A model generated the notes under the pieces. The model was not told where the DNA came from, did no database searches, and saw only the letters and a list, made by a program, of their open reading frames with translations. The position numbers and the translations under genes are program-made. A stretch of DNA of 9,191 nt, taken from Actinomycetota bacterium. Its GTDB lineage: Bacteria; Actinomycetota; Thermoleophilia; Solirubrobacterales; Thermoleophilaceae. The stretch lies in the NCBI GenBank assembly GCA_005885165.1, contig VAXR01000145.1:1-9191 (forward strand), read 5' to 3'. The stretch's first letter is position 1, and each line of letters begins with the position of its first letter. This document shows, in pieces, positions 6,343 through 9,191 of the stretch.

Positions 6343-8088
6343 ATGCAGGGATTCGACTCGCCGCTTTCGAGGCGCGAGGCGCTGAGACGCGGCGCCGGCG
6401 CAGCGATCGGACTGTCATCCGCCCTGGCCGCGACGCGCGTCCCGATCGCGCGGTCGGCCCTGCGCGCCGCGGCGAGGAAGCCGATCCCGTTGCCGTCGCC
6501 GCACCATGTCGCACGCGACTTCCGGCGCATGGTCGACTTCGGCCCGCGCCTCACCGGCTCCGCCAGCCACAACCGCTACATCGCCTGGCTCGAGCGCGAG
6601 TTCGTGAAAGCCGGGCTCCGGCTCGAGCCGTGCGACGTGTACGAGACCCTGCGCTGGCAGGCTAAGAACTTCGGCCTCGACGTCCTCGAAGGTTCGGGGG
6701 CCGGCCGGGTGAAGGTCGGTACCTACTACCCGCGCTCCCACGAGACGCCCGCCGGCGGGGTGACCGGACCGCTCGTGTACGGCGGAACCGCGCCGGCGCC
6801 GAGCGCGAACGGCGTCAACCTCGCCGCCGCGATGGTGGGGATCGAGCGCTATCCGAAGGACCTCGCTTCATGGGCCACGGGGCTCGCCGGCACCATCGCG
6901 GGCGGCACCGCGGGCAGCGTGCTGCTGATCGACCTGCCGATGCCGATGCCGCTCACGGCGGGCGCCTTCACGCCGCTCGTGACCTACGAGAACTGGCGGG
7001 GTCACAACCAGGTCGACTGGGAGACCTCCGACTACAAGCGACTCTGGATCGAGCCGGGCCTGGGCATCCCGCTCGCTCCGTTCCAGGGCCTGGGCGCAGC
7101 CGGAGTCATATTCGTCGTTGACAGCTCCTTCGAGGCGCTGAAGGGCGGCTATCTCCCGTTCGGGCACGGCTTCGAGCCGCTGCCCGCGCTCTACGTCGAC
7201 CGTGACACCGGTACGCGGCTCCGCCAGCTGGCGATGGGAAGGCCGCGCACCCGCCTGACGCTCATGGCCTCGCGCAAGAAGGTGCCGACCTCGGCGGTGA
7301 CCGCAGTGCTCCCGGGCGCGAGCAAGGAGACGATCGTCTTCAACACGCATACCGACGGGCAGGGGTTCGCCGAGGAGAACGGCGGCGTGGCATTCGTACA
7401 GCTGGCGCGCCATTTCGCCTCGCTGCCGAAGCGCAGGAGACTCCGGCGCACCCTGGTGTTCGCCGCCTGGCCGGGCCACATGACGAGCGACCTTCCCCAG
7501 ACGCAGGGGTGGATTGACGCCCACCCGGACATCGTGCGGCGCGCGGCCGCGGCCCTCACCGTCGAGCACCTGGGCTGCTCCGAGTGGATCGACTCGACCG
7601 AGAACGGCTACAACCCGACCGGCCGCGCGGAGCTCTTCGGCATCTGGACGACCCAGGGCAGGATGTTCGAGCTGACCCGCGACACCGTTGTCGCTCACAA
7701 CATCCCGCGCGCGGCGCTCCTCCGTCCGCCGGCGCAGTTCGGCGTGGGCGGCGCGTTCCAGTCGGCGGGAGTTCCCCAGATCGGCGCGATCGCCGGGCCC
7801 GAGTACCTCGTCACGATCTCCCCGAACGGGGACCTGGACAAGCTCGACCCCGCGCTGGCGTCTCGCCAGATCGCCTGGCTGGCGGACCTGACGCGACGGA
7901 TCGACTCCGTTTCCGCCGCGGAGCTCCGAAAGGGCGATCCCACGCTCGGCGCGGGCCCGCCATCGTCGCCGAGCCCGACTCCGAAGAAGGCGCGCTGCGG
8001 ACCGGCGCCCCCGCGCGGAAGGCATCGGCGGAAGCGGAAGCGGCACAAGGGCGCGCAGCGCCGGCGCGAGCGGAAGGAAGACGGCTAG
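6343..8088 (+). CDS. Tat-exported M28-like peptidase with altered active site
   Basis: A 581-residue protein from ATG 6343 (numbering here starts five residues earlier, at TTG 6328). Residues 14-50 look like a twin-arginine signal: SRREALRR, then a mildly hydrophobic GAGAAIGLSSALAA. The body has the order of an M28 aminopeptidase with an inserted PA-like region (about 145-310). FNTHTDGQGFAEENGG (His341, Asp343, Glu349/350) corresponds to the usual HxD and D-N-x-G segment, and RRTLVFAAWPGHM occupies the strand where M28 enzymes have the catalytic Glu-Glu, here replaced by Pro-Gly-His. LTVEHLGCSEW (Glu413) matches the next metal-ligand strand, but the usual final His is not evident in GPEYLVTISPNGDLDKLD. 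It may be a metallopeptidase with shifted ligands or an inactive binding protein. The last 35 residues are rich in Arg and Lys. The gene follows the degenerate-GGDEF gene after a 70-base gap. Confidence 0.75.
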   Translation: MQGFDSPLSRREALRRGAGAAIGLSSALAATRVPIARSALRAAARKPIPLPSPHHVARDFRRMVDFGPRLTGSASHNRYIAWLEREFVKAGLRLEPCDVYETLRWQAKNFGLDVLEGSGAGRVKVGTYYPRSHETPAGGVTGPLVYGGTAPAPSANGVNLAAAMVGIERYPKDLASWATGLAGTIAGGTAGSVLLIDLPMPMPLTAGAFTPLVTYENWRGHNQVDWETSDYKRLWIEPGLGIPLAPFQGLGAAGVIFVVDSSFEALKGGYLPFGHGFEPLPALYVDRDTGTRLRQLAMGRPRTRLTLMASRKKVPTSAVTAVLPGASKETIVFNTHTDGQGFAEENGGVAFVQLARHFASLPKRRRLRRTLVFAAWPGHMTSDLPQTQGWIDAHPDIVRRAAAALTVEHLGCSEWIDSTENGYNPTGRAELFGIWTTQGRMFELTRDTVVAHNIPRAALLRPPAQFGVGGAFQSAGVPQIGAIAGPEYLVTISPNGDLDKLDPALASRQIAWLADLTRRIDSVSAAELRKGDPTLGAGPPSSPSPTPKKARCGPAPPRGRHRRKRKRHKGAQRRRERKEDG

Positions 8089-8092
8089 TGAG

Positions 8093-8143
8093 GGGCCACT
8101 AGCTGGGCGAGGACCGGCGCACCAGTCCGGTCGAGAGTGGCCC
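8093..8143 (+). terminator. Long imperfect hairpin after the M28-like gene, possible terminator
   Basis: GGGCCACT (8093-8100) pairs perfectly with AGTGGCCC (8136-8143). Inside, GACCGG (8112-8117) pairs with CCGGTC (8127-8132) around a nine-base loop. It begins five bases after the stop at 8088, as a terminator would, but no T-run follows, so a factor-independent stop is uncertain. It may protect the mRNA 3' end. Confidence 0.4.
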
Positions 8144-8169
8144 GTTACGTATGCCTCGGTCCTGTAACG
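8143..8169 (+). repeat. Inverted repeat CGTTAC/GTAACG
   Basis: CGTTAC (8143-8148) and GTAACG (8164-8169) are perfect complements around a 15-base spacer. The first arm shares base 8143 with the preceding hairpin, so both could stack or compete. It might be an operator; no function is evident. Confidence 0.35.
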
Positions 8170-8200
8170 CGCCGTTCGACTGGCGTGGAGGCGCTCTCGG

Positions 8201-8248
8201 GTGAGAGTCCAATCCGTGTACCTATAGGTACCCACGATGGACTCTCAC
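8201..8248. repeat. Symmetric palindromic element, copy 1
   Basis: GTGAGAGTCCA (8201-8211) and TGGACTCTCAC (8238-8248) are perfect 11-base inverted arms around 26 bases. Exactly at the same centre (between 8224 and 8225) lies a perfect 14-base palindrome, GTACCTATAGGTAC (8218-8231). The two nested symmetries are separated by six unpaired bases on each side. A second copy follows 113 bases downstream. It could be a DNA site for a multimeric protein or a structured RNA. Confidence 0.7.
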
Positions 8249-8314
8249 TTGCTCGAGCGGACCCGCAGGGCCGGCTTGTTACTTCGGAGTAGCGCTCCGT
8301 TCGCCCCCGATGGA

Positions 8315-8360
8315 TGAGGGTCCAGTCTTGGGGCCTATAGCACCTACTAATGGACTCTCA
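8315..8360. repeat. Symmetric palindromic element, copy 2
   Basis: TGAGGGTCCA (8315-8324) and TGGACTCTCA (8351-8360) form ten-base arms around 26 bases, the same spacing as copy 1. The one change from copy 1 in the left arm (A to G) turns an A-T pair into a G-T position, which would still pair in RNA. CTATAG (8335-8340) again sits exactly at the centre, but the longer central palindrome of copy 1 is not kept. Outside the element the two copies show no obvious similarity. Confidence 0.65.
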
Positions 8361-8537
8361 CCTCTCTCGCGCCGGGGGCGGGCGCGAACCGAGCGTTGCG
8401 AGACAGCGACATAGTGACGGAGCTCCACTCCTTTGTCGCCCAACCGGGCAGCGCGACGTCCGCGGGCAGCGCACGAGTTAAGCAGCCCCGTCCATTCGTC
8501 CGCAGCCCGCGAGCGCCCGTCATGCCGCTCCGAACGC

Positions 8538-8566
8538 CTTCCGAAGGGGAGATGGGGCTTCGGAAG
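8538..8566 (+). promoter_or_regulatory. Leader hairpin upstream of the His-rich protein gene
   Basis: CTTCCGAAG (8538-8546) pairs perfectly with CTTCGGAAG (8558-8566) around an 11-base loop, and two more pairs form past a bulged base. Five Ts at 8581-8585 follow, but 14 bases away, too far for a standard intrinsic terminator. CTTCG at 8558-8562 could alternatively pair with CGAAG at 8586-8590, which overlaps the ribosome site, so a switch in the leader is possible but unproven. Confidence 0.4.
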
Positions 8567-8587
8567 CGGGGCCGCCAACGTTTTTCG

Positions 8588-8594
8588 AAGGAGG
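8588..8594 (+). promoter_or_regulatory. Strong ribosome binding site of the His-rich protein gene
   Basis: AAGGAGG, complementary to the 16S rRNA 3' end, lies four bases before ATG 8599. It is the strongest such site in the window and fixes this start. Confidence 0.85.
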
Positions 8595-8598
8595 CTCC

Positions 8599-9168
8599 AT
8601 GACACGCACTTCCACCCGACTGGCCATCTCGCTTACCGCGGCGCTCGCGCTCGCGTTTCCGGTGACGGCCGCGGCGCACGGCGGCGGCCATCAAGGCCAC
8701 GGCGCGAAGGGCCATCACGGCCGCGGCCACAACCAGGGCCAGGTCGGCCATGGCAAGCACGGCCGCGCGCTCATCCTTGTCGGCACGGTGTCGTCGGTCG
8801 GCACCGACGGGACGCTTCAGGTCGACGTCAAGCACGCGAACCACCACGGCAGCGGGCTCGTCGGCCAGACCGTGACGGTTGACGTGTCGAACGCGCGGAT
8901 CGTCGTGCGCGACGTGAACGGCGACGGCGTGCGCGACCTCTTGGACGTCGCGGTCGGCGACCGCGTGCTCGTCCAGGCGCGGGTCGACAAGGGCGTTACG
9001 CCCGATCCGTCGCAGCCCGTCGTCGCGCGGCGCCTCGTCGACAAGGGCGCGCCGCACGCTGGCGGCGACACCTCGGGCTCGGGCGACACCTCCGGCTCCG
9101 GCGACACTTCGGACTCCGGGGGCACCTCGGACTCCGGCGACACGTCCGGCACCCCGCCGGCCGGCTGA
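8599..9168 (+). CDS. Small secreted His-rich protein with calcium-loop motif and repeat tail
   Basis: A 189-residue protein. Residues 1-26 are a clear Sec signal peptide (hydrophobic LAISLTAALALAF, cleavage after VTAAA), so the product is extracytoplasmic. Residues 27-55 contain eight His among many Gly (HGGGHQGHGAKGHHGRGH), suggesting divalent metal binding. Residues about 58-148 look like a small beta-rich domain (LVGTVSSVGTDGTLQVDV, later VAVGDRVLVQARVD), similar in pattern to DUF5666-type OB-like domains. Within it, DVNGDGVRDLLD (105-116) fits the dockerin-type D-x-N-x-D-G-x-x-D-x-x-D calcium loop. Residues 156-185 are five six-residue repeats of the GDTSGS type, followed by PPAG. There is no LPxTG anchor or C-terminal membrane helix. 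The exact function is not recognised; a metal- or wall-associated secreted protein is the best guess. Confidence 0.78.
   Translation: MTRTSTRLAISLTAALALAFPVTAAAHGGGHQGHGAKGHHGRGHNQGQVGHGKHGRALILVGTVSSVGTDGTLQVDVKHANHHGSGLVGQTVTVDVSNARIVVRDVNGDGVRDLLDVAVGDRVLVQARVDKGVTPDPSQPVVARRLVDKGAPHAGGDTSGSGDTSGSGDTSDSGGTSDSGDTSGTPPAG
9064..9153 (+). repeat. Five in-frame 18-base tandem repeats (GDTSGS type)
   Basis: Five successive 18-base units encode GDTSGS, GDTSGS, GDTSDS, GGTSDS and GDTSGT at the C-terminus of the His-rich protein. The units differ mainly at third codon positions, so the repeat is older than a very recent expansion. Copy number may vary among strains by slippage. Confidence 0.8.
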
Positions 9169-9191
9169 GCAGCACCCCCCAAGCAGCGAGT

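Larger units (their letters stand above)
8089..8598. other. 510-base non-coding region rich in inverted repeats
   Basis: No convincing gene lies here. Moving rightwards, the region holds a long imperfect hairpin just after the M28-like stop, a CGTTAC/GTAACG inverted repeat, two copies of a symmetric 46-base element, about 180 bases (8361-8537) in which no motif stands out, then a hairpin and a strong ribosome site before the His-rich protein gene. Base composition is somewhat less GC-rich than the flanking genes around the palindromes. It probably contains the promoter of the downstream gene, though no clear -35/-10 pair could be chosen. Confidence 0.6.

Noticed and set aside
6868..8235. Long open frame opposite the M28-like gene
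   Set aside because: Low-complexity Arg/Glu/Val-rich product; the opposite strand encodes a recognisable exported protein over the same bases.
8143..8360. Inverted repeats considered as integron attC sites or insertion-sequence ends
   Set aside because: No integrase or transposase gene is near, the attC core motifs are absent, and each element is internally symmetric without flanking target duplications.
8396..8602. A 68-codon frame starting at TTG and ending in an ATGA overlap with the His-rich protein gene
   Set aside because: Its third codon positions are clearly less GC-rich than those of the real genes, it has no ribosome site, and its frame runs through the hairpin and the strong ribosome site of the next gene.
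9064..9153. Tandem repeats considered as a CRISPR array
   Set aside because: The units are contiguous, 18 bases long, in frame and without spacers; they encode protein repeats.

Overview
The window is very GC-rich DNA with strong G/C preference at third codon positions, frequent GTG starts and short intergenic gaps. It contains an actinobacterial-style LuxR regulator and a Tat-exported protein. Together these suggest a high-GC actinobacterium, perhaps a soil lineage such as Thermoleophilia/Solirubrobacterales. That placement is an inference from composition and gene style; no rRNA or tRNA gene is present to confirm it.

Layout. (1) 1-702 (+): the 3' part of a large LuxR-type transcriptional regulator, with helical repeats followed by a LuxR HTH. 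(2) 843-1658 (+): a glutathione S-transferase-fold protein whose last codons overlap the end of the next gene. (3) 1633-3618 (-): a secreted M14 zinc carboxypeptidase with a long C-terminal extension. (4) 3657-5276 (+), divergent from it: a polytopic membrane protein resembling GT-C glycosyltransferases. It is probably co-transcribed with (5) 5286-6272 (+), a four-helix membrane protein carrying a GGDEF domain that has lost the GGDEF signature. (6) 6343-8088 (+): a Tat-exported M28-like peptidase whose usual metal and catalytic residues are only partly kept and whose C-terminus is strongly basic. (7) 8089-8598: a 510-base region without a convincing gene but full of inverted repeats. It includes two copies of a 46-base element built of 10-base arms around a central CTATAG. 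(8) 8599-9168 (+): a small secreted His-rich protein with a calcium-loop-like motif and a Gly/Ser/Thr/Asp repeat tail.

The shared theme is the cell surface. Three products carry export signals (M14, M28-like, His-rich protein) and two are membrane proteins (GT-C-like, degenerate GGDEF). The GT-C-like/GGDEF pair could form a small envelope-glycan unit under nucleotide-signal control, but this is inferred from gene order only. No mobile element, CRISPR array or recognisable defence system is present. The least explained parts are the duplicated palindromic element near 8201-8360 and the two enzyme-like proteins with eroded active sites.
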